Notes under the pieces: model-generated
Told to the model about the DNA's origin: nothing
What the model saw: only the letters and a program-made list of their open reading frames with translations
Databases searched by the model: none
Shown here: piece by piece, positions 25,236 through 36,400 of the stretch
Layout of the letters: the number at the start of each line of letters is the position of its first letter
Numbering within the stretch: the first letter of the stretch is position 1
NCBI GenBank assembly: GCA_014706295.1
Contig: JACSVZ010000007.1
Span: 53,396,975 to 53,460,974, forward strand
Reading direction: 5' to 3'
DNA: 64,000 nt
Source of the DNA: Lycocorax pyrrhopterus obiensis
Taxonomy: Eukaryota > Chordata > Aves > Passeriformes > Paradisaeidae
Position numbers and translations under genes: made by a program

Positions 25236-25828
25236 AAAATGGACTTAGAACTTAAATCCTGGAAAGTGTTAAAAAGCATAATCCCGACTGGTGCCTAAAC
25301 ACTTATAAGCACGCAGACTTATGTGACTCATTGTAGGTCCATAGTTATGAAACCTCATGCTTTGTATATTTTTTTGTTGATATTAATTTCTCTTATCTAT
25401 GAAAAACAAAACTTAGACTGGTGGATAGAGCACACATTGTCTTTTGTACTCAAACACACAGAGCTTTCCTTTTGTTTCTCTGCATCTCCACAGGTAACTA
25501 TTCTTTTTCAAAAATAATTGGCAATGTCAGTGTAAATCTTTTAGATACTACTTGTCATATTATTGAGTTCAGATTATGCAGCTTTGGTGACTTTCATCCA
25601 TGTATTCAGGTATTCCCTCATCTGTTTCTATCAATAGGATTTATTTATTTGTGTCACAGTGTTTCTTTCTTGTTAATTGCTTCAAGTTATTTTATGTAAT
25701 TAAAGACAGATGGTAAAGCAAAGTTCACTATCTCATCCATTTGTTAATCGGTGGCTTATGCAGCTCTATAAATGTAGCAGGGATGTTATGATTTTGGTGT
25801 TTTGTGTGCTGTGCTTTAAATTAAATAC
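25236..25828. other. AT-rich non-coding DNA
   Basis: No recognisable gene or repeat. Two overlapping open frames near 25323-25699 look like chance; they are hydrophobic because the DNA is T-rich. Confidence 0.55.
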
Positions 25829-25895
25829 TGGGACCAATTCCGAGTTACACTGAAGCCAATGACAAAAGCTGCCATTGACCAGGATCTCACAGTGG
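25829..25895. repeat. Fragment of an old amniote dispersed repeat
   Basis: 'gagttacactgaagccaatg', then 'gctgccattgaccaggatct'. The paired near-complementary cores (CACTGAAGTCAATG and CATTGACTTCAATG types) are typical of an old sauropsid repeat whose name I cannot assign. Confidence 0.5.
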
Positions 25896-27435
25896 GAGAC
25901 CATGGATGAGGAAAGCTGTGAGCCAGCTCAGTGTGGTGTTTACACTTTACAGAGGCACACAGCTCACTTGCTCCTACACCCAGGTCTCACCACAGACCTT
26001 TGCATCAACAGCTTCTACAATGTGTCAGGGGCAAGTGAGCAGCCAGGTCAGGGCACTGATGAAGAGGTTTGTGAAAACCCATCACTGGTTTCAGCATTCT
26101 TTGGGCTTTTTCTATTTTGGGGGAATTTTTTTTCCATATGCGAGGGAGCAAAACATCTGTTTTCATTAAGGACATCTTGTTCTTCAGATTAGAGGAAATC
26201 ACCAGAAAAGGAATAACAAACAAAAGTCTCCAGAGGGAAAAGAACCCCGCCACGTGCTCCCTTGGGCAGCCATCTTGAACTGATCCATAGCACTGGCAGC
26301 CTGGGAGCAGCCCAGCCGGATCCTGGATCCCAGCACAGATCCCTCACTCCCACACAGTCCAGCACCACTCACTTCACACCCAACCTGTTCATGGGCTTAT
26401 TTTACCCCAGCTAGCTTCTACCTCCAGATCAATCTGGAGAGTGCTCTCCTTGCCTTGCAGGCTCTAGCATACTGTGTTATTTTGATGCCCTTATCCTTCC
26501 TCTTTCGTAAAGAAAAGGTTCATGGCATTCTTGCTGGTTTGCCTGTCCATCCCCCGTGCTCCCACACTGAGCAAGTACCCTCTGCACAGGCACCAGCAGC
26601 AGCAATGGGTTTCTAACCAACTTACTTGCTCCCATCTTTCAGTCCAACAAGCAATTTGGCTTTATCTGTTTTGACTCAGTACAAGCCTGCTCCTATTGTT
26701 TCTCACATTCTTGCATTTCCACCACAGTATGTGACTGACAGAAAAGCAATTCCTCAATTAGACTACAAGGAGTGTGCTGGGAATCGCAAGTCAGCCTAAG
26801 GATTTATGTGCTAGACCAAATTATTGTAACTGACACAACACTTCCAGCAAGTGAGTTTGGAAATACCAGAATCTCCCCCATCCCTTCACCACCACCACCC
26901 ACTCCCCCCCACTTCCACTCCCCCTTTCTTCCTTGGGAAAGCCAAATTAGAGAGAATAAGGATTCCTCATCGCTACTGTGAGTCATGCTCACATTGAGCA
27001 CATGGCTGATGAGGTCAGCGACAAGGGTTACTGGGCTTCAACTACAGAAAAAATGGATTTTTCTAAAAGGCATCACAGTCAGAGCAACATGAAAGAAGAG
27101 GAATGCAGAAGCCACCAAGGCCCCTAAACCACAAGTGAAAGGGAAGCATAGATGGACTTGGACTTCTCAAAAGAATGAGCCAGAGACAGGTGGCATGGGA
27201 CACTGTGCCCTTTTATTCACCTACCCTTTTGCCCCTTATCATAAGCTTTTATTTCCTCACCATGAATGTTCACCAAAACATCAAATTCACTTATTTTACT
27301 CAGCCTAGGATGGGATTTTTAAAAACGTTAGCACCACCTATTCTGGGGAACAAGCAGTGAGGCATATTTGAAAATAACTGAGTAACTTCTGACAAGCAGG
27401 TGTTATGCATAAACCCTATTTAAAATTCAGACATC
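25896..27435. other. Non-coding DNA, no clear element
   Basis: A GC-richer patch covers about 26230-26620. A C-rich microsatellite-like segment (accaccaccacccactccc) is at about 26887-26910. No supported gene was seen. Confidence 0.55.
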
Positions 27436-27530
27436 AAACTTTAAGCACATTTTTAAGTCCTGACAGAGACAATGCAATTTAAGCAAAGTGTAATTCAGCA
27501 TGTGCTTGGCTGAGTGCTTGAATCAGGTCA
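27436..27530. repeat. Fragment of an old amniote dispersed repeat
   Basis: 'actttaagcacatttttaag', then 'tcagcatgtgcttggctgag' and 'tgcttgaatcagg'. This matches the 'AAGCATGTGCTTAAGTGC ... GAATCAGG' unit expected for the same family as the pieces at 23146 and 31302. Confidence 0.5.
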
Positions 27531-29209
27531 CAAACAACGAAGGATTGCCCGCACAAGAAGTCCAGCTGTGGGTTGTAGGGTGGCACTTAAACTGCTGAAT
27601 CTGCTATAGCAAGTGGTTTTTTCCTTTTACTCATTTTTACTTTTTCGTGTGTGTTCCTGTAAAACAGGTTTCGTCCTTCAGGAAACCATCTGTATTTGGC
27701 ACCTATTTGGCACATTTTTACCTATTGTAAAAAAATGACCGTTGAAAATTCCAAACTGCTTTAACTATAGAGAAAAAAAATCTTCTAATGTTGATGCTGA
27801 AACAGAACTTAAAATATTAAAGGTTGATAGTTCTTTTTTTTCTTTTTTTTTAATTGTTAAATGCTAAAGCATCAAGCAAACACACTTTACAGTCTATTGC
27901 ATCGGGCTCTTTTTCAGTAGGTTGGCTCCTGCCAACAGCAGGTTCAGAACTGCCAGTTCTAATTAAAAACTTTATTTTAAAGATACATTTCACAGTTTAT
28001 TCATGGCACCCTGAGAAATTTAAATTGCTGGATTGAGCAAATGGATACAGTTTCTTTTCTATTGATTCCCAAGTAATGGCTTTAATTAATTGTTTCAGCA
28101 ATTCACGATTGATGTACTATGGCTGTTGAAATCAATTTCTTCTTTTAGACATGTCACCCAGAGTGGATTCCCCTCCTTGTGCCTATTTCTTTGCACAGGG
28201 TTTAGCTACATTTTATTTTCTTTTTTAATTTTGTATTGCATCAGTCCAAAAATGGCCAAGATTATTCTCGCCTCAAGAATTTCAGTGACAAATCCTTTCA
28301 GTAGTCTCAGTTGTAACAGACAATTGCCATCATAATCTGTATGAGTATCATTGTGAAATCTCTGATTCATAAACCTATTGCATAGCAAAAACTATTTTGA
28401 TAACCCATGCTTTTCCCTGCTATGTCCAGCTCTCTGGTTGCAGAAAAATACAAGTGAAACAGTTTTCTGCCTTCTAGATTTAGTGGGAAAATAGCGCCTT
28501 CAAGAGCTGAACACCAGATCTAGAAATGCCACACCTATGGGTTTTACTGAGGCTTGTTTTTCTGCCACCTCAGGCACACATTGAATGGAGTTACAAAGGA
28601 GAAAAATATAGCCTAGGCTTTTGACTCATCGTGTTTTTATAATTATTAATCAAATGCACAGTATATATTCTACTTCAATGACTGCCACTTGTAATCTCGT
28701 ACCCTTTATAAACTTTTCAGATTACATATATAGATTTCATGTTCTATTAGGTGATGAAATAATATATCATATCTTTATTTTATTTTTTGGTTATCATTAG
28801 GTACTCTAGAGCACATTACCAGCGGCAAGTCCTCCAAATATCTTGTACTCGGAGTATCACATCAGAAAATATCATTACAATTCACTAGAGCCCTATCTGC
28901 ATTCTCACAACGATATAAATACACCTCAGATTCTTAGTGAAGTCAGATGTTTGCATTTACCAGCAGGTTTTAAGCAGGACATAGGCTAGAGATTCCTTAA
29001 GAGTTTCAGACTACAGGCAGCATCTTCCTAAGTTTTGTCATTGAGACTCACCCCTGCTTTCTGATCACACAGAAACCTTCTGGTTTTGGTGGCTGAATAA
29101 CAGCCCTGAGGCAAGCAAAACTGTTAACATTTGAAAGTGCTAGCTAGGATCTAACGCGTTTTTAGCTACTTTTAGCACCATTAAACAGTTGGGAAGAAAA
29201 AAAAAATCA
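27531..29209. other. AT-rich non-coding DNA
   Basis: T-rich runs lie near 27832-27852. No gene or recognisable repeat was found. Confidence 0.55.
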
Positions 29210-29226
29210 CAAACAAACAAACAAAA
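29210..29226. repeat. (CAAA)n short microsatellite
   Basis: About four CAAA units, preceded by a 10-A run. Confidence 0.85.
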
Positions 29227-29831
29227 AAGGAGTCAATCCTATCTGATGAGCCAGGTCTTCTACAGACCACCAGCAGACACTCTTCAGGCCTTTGGTGGTC
29301 TACAGACCATAGCTTCAAATCCACTGCAGTGTTTGAAATCTCACTCTTAGAGCAGCTGAAAGCTCTCCGCACCTGTATGTTTCTTTCTACAGTAAGAGCT
29401 GGATCTGGCTTCAAATGCATGATAAAGAAAGACGTATAATTTTGACTTAAGAGGCATTTAACTAAACCACCAATATATTCTCTTAATTCAAAGCAGGAAT
29501 AGGGGGAACATCTCCAAATCCAAGAATGTATTATATCATCAACTCCTTGTTTTTTAAGTGGTTCCAAATCATCAAAAAGATTGCGTAAGAGCAGCTGATT
29601 CCCAATATAGATATCCTTTTCTTGGGCACCAAGTCATGCCAAGACCCCGGCTGAAATTTTACAAGCGTCTCAGATTGTACTTTAAATAATAGTTATTAGT
29701 CATAAGGATTGGCTACCTTTCTTTTCTTTGAAAAGAAGCTATAAATGTATCATCATTTATTCATTTCTGAAATCATCACATTGTTCTCCAAAAGAGTTGG
29801 GTTAAATTTACAAAATTTAGAAACATATGTT

Positions 29832-29890
29832 GTGGGACGTGTTTAGGGTGCTTACACCCCTAAACTCAAGTTTAAAAGTATGTGTCCCAC
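29832..29890. repeat. Nested inverted repeat (hairpin)
   Basis: GTGGGAC (29832-29838) pairs with GTCCCAC (29884-29890). Inside it, GTTTAGGGTG pairs with CACCCCTAAAC (one extra C) around a 4-base loop. It may be an old palindromic element or a hairpin-forming site. Nothing shows that it is transcribed. Confidence 0.6.
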
Positions 29891-30364
29891 CCCAGTTGTG
29901 AATTCTGTAAAAAGTATGTTCAGTCAGAAGTAAGAACTTTTCTGCAAATTTCTGAAGGTGGGATTTCCTCCTTATTTACGTAAAACATTTTCTTCTTGAA
30001 TAAAAACAATCTGATAATTACTTTTATTCTTGCATTGGTGTACCAGTTCCAAGGTCCAGTCATTAACTAGGACTCCAAATTAATAAGTGCTGTATGAACA
30101 GGGAGGAAGCAAATTTTCCCTGCCCCAAAGGGTTTGTAATGTAAACTCCTAATTTAAAATTCATTAATTTTACACATCACCTTACATAACAATCACAATG
30201 CCATAAAGGAGTGAACACATGCTTGTAATTAAAGCCATGGCAGTCTCATCCCATTGTATGAAAAATAGCTCTATCATAATGGTCCTGAGTTCGTGCCAGA
30301 ATAGCAGCTAATCATGGAAGAAAGATGATCTAACACTTACAGAACACGAAAATAGAAAAGAAAC
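29891..30364. other. AT-rich non-coding DNA
   Basis: No gene or recognisable mobile element. The part near 30180-30330 has mixed, low-repeat sequence that could be a conserved non-coding element, but this cannot be judged without alignment. Confidence 0.5.
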
Positions 30365-30555
30365 GTTCTTGTTCCAGCCTATTTTCTCTAGACTTGCTGG
30401 GTGATCTTGTGCGTGCTACTTAAGCTTTCCACCCCTCAATTTACCCATGTGCAGAACAGCAATAACAGTATTTATCTGACTCAGAAACGTTTTGTAAGAA
30501 TAAATTCATAAATCATTAAGTCTCTTACGTACTCTCAACATGCTTTCTACACAGC
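30365..30555 (+). repeat. MIR-type SINE
   Basis: The sequence follows the MIR layout on the plus strand: 'gacttgctgggtgatcttgt', then 'gctacttaagctttcc', then 'cctcaatttacccatgtgc', then 'gaataaattcat'. In MIR these read 'acttgctgtgtgaccttggg', 'gttacttaacctctct', 'cctcagtttccccatctgt' and 'ggattaaat'. The agreement in order and spacing is strong for such an old element. Confidence 0.82.
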
Positions 30556-31301
30556 ACCCATTACAGACACTCTCAAGAAGCAGACATGAACTACTGATTT
30601 TAGCCCCGTGACGCCTCTAAAAAGTAGAGGTTAGGGAACATGTGGCAGGAGCAAATAGATCAAACATGATCAAAACCTTTCTACTCCTGTCTGATTTGCA
30701 TTTCACCTCTAATAGCAGTAAGGATAAAGTTAATCAAATTCATTTTGTCATTTCTTGATTTACAGCATTTTAACAAATATATGTTCAGAAACTCAGACCA
30801 AGATTTTCTATATAAAACTTGTGGAGAAACTCCTTTGATTCTTAATCTGCATACTGTTATCATAAGAGATATCAAACTCTTTAGAAATTAAAAAGGCCAC
30901 AAAAATACCTTACAAGGAGAGAAATTCTGGTAAATGCTGCTTTGGATGACTTTTCATCTTAAAAGAATGCAGGGATATGGCTCAGTAGTCATAGCATCAC
31001 TGTGCTTGTACCTAGCAGGAAATGCCAATACTAGATCATCAAGGTCAGTAGTCCCATTCATGGACAAAACCATTCATGATATGAGAATGAATGAAGTGTC
31101 TTGAAAGTTAGCAGTCTCTGATTCTCTGTGCAAATTTCACAGTTCAGGACAGAGCCAGTCTATCAGTGGCATACTTTCAGCATGTAATCGTCTGTAAAGT
31201 CACGTCCCAATAGAGATAATGAGGTCCCATTCATTATTTGCCAAAGAAGTGCAGCAATTTAAGCCTGACTCTCTTCTGCTGGATAATTAAGTGTTTGAAA
31301 T
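30556..31301. other. Non-coding DNA
   Basis: No supported feature in this interval. Confidence 0.5.
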
Positions 31302-31370
31302 TTGGACCTGATCCTACCTTCACTGAAGTCAATGATAAGGCACCACCTGATTTCAAGGGAGCAGCAGCAG
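31302..31370. repeat. Fragment of an old amniote dispersed repeat
   Basis: 'ttggacctgatcctaccttc', then 'actgaagtcaatgataagg' and 'gatttcaagggagcagcag'. This is the clearest piece of the family with the ACTGAAGTCAATG core. Confidence 0.55.
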
Positions 31371-33320
31371 ACTTTGTAATGCAGAGATCACATTAAATTC
31401 ACTTACCTTTCTCTCAGAGTGAAAAGCAGGTCATGGGTCTGATGTTTGCAGCAATAATGAGGAGGCTTTAGAAACTAAATGGGATGTAGCTGATTATTTT
31501 AGCACAAATTGAACTGAAGTACTAATGACTTACCAAGCATTATTCTTATCTGTTGCACAACCAGCACATGATGATGTCCAGAAATAGTGTAACATCATAC
31601 TTTGTTCAGCAAAAGGCTCAAGCGCTGATACTCTGTTCGCTCTCACTGACATAAATCAGGAGGCAACCTCACTAAAGTAATTGAATTACATAAGACTAAA
31701 GTTAGTGAGTGGAGAGTTAGACCTGAAAAGGACCTCTCCAAGCAGTGAAAGGGAAGGTGTCACCTTCGCCCAGCACCATCCATCTGAGTCAAGGACCACC
31801 CCAGCCTGCTGTGCTTGTCTCTGTTGGCTGAGCCTCAGTAGAGACTGCAGCAGCCCTTCTGTCACAGTCTGTGGTACCTTTGCTCAGGGAAAAAAAGGGT
31901 TTGAGACCAGAGAAAAAGTGACTCACCGAGGCCACCCCAAAGGAAGTTCAGGTACTTGGATTTTACTGTGACACCAACTTGTCTCAGTCAGAGCCAGGCC
32001 AATGTACAGGGCTGCTCTGAGCCAGTTTGGCTGGCCAAAGAGCTGACACACAGATTGCAGTGAATACCCTGGCGATATGCTCTCTTTTTGACACTTGTCC
32101 TATCTCCCTGATAAACACAGCTGCCCCCAGCAGAGAGGCATTGGCTGCTTCTGACATTGGCTCCTAATTTCCATTATTCAGTGCAAGGTATTCAGTTATG
32201 TTTTTCTCCAGTTTTAATGCAGTTAAACTCACATACATTATTCAACCCTCAGTGAAAATAAAAATTTCTTGGTCCAGTATTCAGCTCCACTCCTTCTTAG
32301 CCATGTCACATTCCCTGCTACAACACAGTGATGTGCTCTGTGCACTGCCCTGCCATGTCCTTACTGCTCACCGAGATCCTGCCCCCAACTGCAGGGTGCT
32401 ACCACAAGTCCCCAGATTGTCCAGAGGAGACCACAGCCCCTGGTAACATCCTGCTGTGAGTCGCAGCAGGACACACAGTAAGGCTACAAGTCCCAGGTAC
32501 AAGATCCCATCTGACAGTAAGTCAGGGAGCACTGTTGTAACACCAAGAATCAAAAACCAACCTTTGAGCAGGACTCTGAGGCTGACAAAGCCATGCCCTT
32601 CCCTATTCAACAAGTGTTTCTACGTTCTGAAGTCAGAGAGACACCGAGAGTATCACCAAACAACCCCTTACATCTTTTTACACAAAGCCAGTATCATGTT
32701 CTTGCAAAACAGCCACAGTATTTCCAAACCAGTAGCATGTTCATCAGGAGACCCTTAACTCATTCTTCCCCTTAAGCACAGCAAACACTTGTACTTCTAT
32801 AGCTGTGAGCATCCTCTTTTATGTACAAAAAACTAAAATTAAGATTAATAGTTCCTGTGCAGAAAATCAGCATTCATTATAATGAACAACTCTGGCTTGT
32901 AAAGTTAAGGGGTCTTTTACATAATGAATAAACTGTTCACCAGCATTACATCCTTAAGCAGTATTTTAGCTATTTTATAACTATCTGCAAGTCAGCATCT
33001 TACATGGCTCAGAAAAATTAACTAAATTGAAGACTTAAACTAAATCAATGCTCAGCAGAACTGTAGCCTTATTTTTGGATGCCAAGCCACACTACAGAAA
33101 ACTTTGTTAGAAAGCAAAGAGAATGCTATTTTTCAACAGAACATGTGTGTGTGTGTGTATAAAGGAAAACATTGTTCACAGCTAAAGTTACCCCGAAATA
33201 CAAATGTAGAAGATTAAGAATTCTGAAAACCTCGTATGTACTTTAGATTAGGAACAAAACCTTTGCGTTTTTCTATAATACCTTACACCTGAGAAGTTTT
33301 AATTAGATAGCAATAATTAA
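31371..33320. other. Non-coding DNA
   Basis: The part at 31730-32480 is GC-richer but has no recognisable protein. A TG run (about eight units) lies at 33144-33158. No supported gene. Confidence 0.55.
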
Positions 33321-33430
33321 GTCTGTCTGATAACATCACTGTGATATAATTCTTCATTTACAAATGGGTAAAAAAGTCTGTCTGATAACATCACTGTGAT
33401 GTACTTCTTCATTTACAAATGGTTACAGAA
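33321..33430. repeat. 55-bp tandem duplication
   Basis: Two adjacent copies (33321-33375 and 33376-33430) both start GTCTGTCTGATAACATCACT. By direct comparison they differ at about five of 55 positions. The differences show that this is a duplication event of some age, not a sequencing stutter. Confidence 0.95.
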
Positions 33431-36400
33431 TGAGACTGAAAGTGGTTCTTTGTGCCAGTTTGTTCCTTACCCAATCAATCAAAGAACAAAACGGCACACA
33501 ACTTATGATGTCCTGGCTTCCACTTCACTGGTCAAACTTTTACCAGATCACATCTCATGCCAACAGGACCTCATGCTAACAACCTCATTGTATTTGAGAC
33601 TGGGACCCAGAGTTTTCAACTCCTTTATAGCAGTAACACTTCATCATTTGTATTCTTGTCTATTAGTTTAGCATATACAACTGTTTTTACAGCCAAACAA
33701 AACAAGTTTAGGAATTCACATATTTTTATTTTAATTATAAATTATATTTTTTCCAAGAACATCATTTAAAATACCATTGAAAGTCTTTTTCTCATTTGTC
33801 AAAAGCCCCAGTAAATTTATTCTCCTTTTATGTGGTACTGGATTATTTACTCTTCATTTTCTACATGGAACAAGCCCTGACTAGTTACTAGATGGCAGAC
33901 ATGACACGTCCAAACCCCAGAAACCTGCTTATTTTACTTCATAGGTCTGTTGAGGGTTTGGCTGTTTTCCTGATCTTCCACATGTGAGCTCCATCTTTCT
34001 GCGAATGCATCAGCCAGCCTGCCTGAGCTAGTCACAGGCAGGATTAGTAAAATCAGGCATCTGCAGATGTTAGGCTACCAAAAATGAATACCAGTGCTGG
34101 ATTGTTGGGGCTTTCATTTGGTGAAGGACTGTGGGACTTGGCAGGGTGGAGGGAGTTGGGATACTCCCGCATGATAGCTTATCTGCATGAAAAGGAGTGG
34201 CAGGCTTCATAGGATTTAGCAGCAGCATGGATAATGAGGACAGAGCAGCCTGACCCATGGAAGTGTTGAGCAACCACAACTCCCATTTACTTCAGCACTT
34301 TTGTGGATCAGATCCTCAAGGCTATTTGCTTTTTGGAATAAGCCAGTTGTGGTCTGCATCAGCCTTTTCTCTTGGCAGTGGTGGCCCACACCATTCCTTG
34401 TTGGCTTTGGCCAGCCATGACCAGCATGGCTCCTGATCACAGACCATGTGACACAGTTATTTTTAGCATATCAAATCCACAGAGAGACTAAATGCCCAGT
34501 TTTTACAAAGTTATTGAAACGTCTGTTTCCTCTCATTCAAAGCATTTCTGTCTCCAGGTCCAGCAAACTGCTGCTTTTGACAGACTACAAGTCACCATCT
34601 TGCTACTGAGCAGACTGTGCTTCGGAGAAAAGAATCAATTAGATAATAAAAGTGTTAGAGGATTTGCGTATTTTATCACATTTTTTAACTTTTTGGTGTT
34701 ACTCTTCTGTCATGAAACCAAAACCTGAAGAACTACATCACAATTACTCTTTGCTTTGACTCACACAAACCAAAAAAAGATGAGTCAGTGATGGCTGTCA
34801 TGAGCTGCACCCGTTACCACTGCTGTCCCTTGGAAGGGGCCTCTGTTCATTTTTCCTCACTTCTGGCTACTCGCTAGGAGGGGTCAATAAGAAGTGAATC
34901 TTCTTTGAGGTAATCTTCTGCATTGGTTTCCTCTTCTGTATCAGTAGGAAAGAAAAGAAACTAAGCAACACAATATAGAATTCTGACTTACAGAATGCTA
35001 AGTATTTTTGTGCCCACAGACTACTACCTCCCTACATCATTGCTATTGATTTATCTGTTTCACTGTGTGAAAAGGTCATCCTCTACTAGGGTGAATTGCT
35101 GAGATATCGTGTACTTCAGTATTCATACACTCTCCCAGGGAGCTTATTTGCAGGGTTTTCATAAGGTGAGAAAATAACCTGGCTAACACAGATGTAAATG
35201 GATTGATTTTAAAAAAACTGTGAGTTTTCTAAAAAAATTTCCTGAAACTAATTGCAATGAGTTTAAATGTTTCTGCAACAAATGAGACACAAAGGGGTCT
35301 ACCCAACAAAATTCAATTGCATTGCAAATTATCTTGCTACCTGGGTACAGATCCCTTCTTTGTTTGATTGAGAATGTAGATGTAGGCATGGGACTGCCAC
35401 ATGACTACTTTATTGCAGAACTCATCTGCCTCTTTCCATCCCCTTTGCCCATTTTCTGCCAACCTGTACTTCCTCCCCACTGTCAAATGCTCCCCTGGTC
35501 TACCTCTAAAAATGTAGCCCTTAAAATATCCTGACAAGCTCTATGGACCTGTACAGCAACAAGGAAAATTTGGCTATCAGAGGACAATTTGTCACACACA
35601 CTGAACTTAGCTCAGAGCCTCATTAGATCCACATATGGAGCTTCAAGGGTATTTGTTTGGGATGGGCTGTGAACTTATCTCAACCAAAGGTAACTCCCAT
35701 TCACCGGCAGATGGAGGAGGTGGTGCCAGTAACATTACTGGGTTCAGAAATACAACACAGCTTGTCATAACATGTTGCTCTGGCAACATCTGTTAACAGC
35801 CCACAGAGCTATGTATCACTTAAGCCAGATATAGCCATAATGTAGTTTTTTGCACTGAGCTGCAGCTATTTGTACCTTTCCCAGACAGAAACATGTATTA
35901 TTTGCTCCTGGCCTCAGAAAACCCCACCATCTCTTTCAGGGATTATATCCATTTTTCTGGCATTAGACTACGATGCCATGCCAGGTACGTCTCAGTAACA
36001 GCCTTTTTGGAGATGTCAGTCTCAGAATTATACCATATTCCTTCAGACACTCCTGACAACACTCAGCCAGAAGCAAGATTTGGTCCAGATATCATTGCTT
36101 CTCAATCAATGGAGCTAATTTCTTACAGGAACTCCTTCCAGCTTCACCATCACTCCAAATCCTTAACAACATAGCATCCAGTTTCATATACTCTATTCAG
36201 CTATGGGGAAGCTGGCCTGGCACCACCAGGAAAGACTATAGAATAAAACATTTTTGCTTTTGAGTTCATAATTATAACCATTTTGACATGTTACAGCTGC
36301 AGATGGATTTGCACGAGCAGTGAGGTCATATCAACATGAATACTCTACGAAAAATGTAGTCTATAAAGAGGGGTAGGTGATACGGAAGGAGACAAGGACT

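Noticed and set aside
29181..29630. About 147-codon minus-strand open frame with non-repetitive composition
   Set aside because: A few frames of this length are expected by chance in 64 kb. No domain is recognised, and the frame ends in low-complexity T/A-rich sequence.
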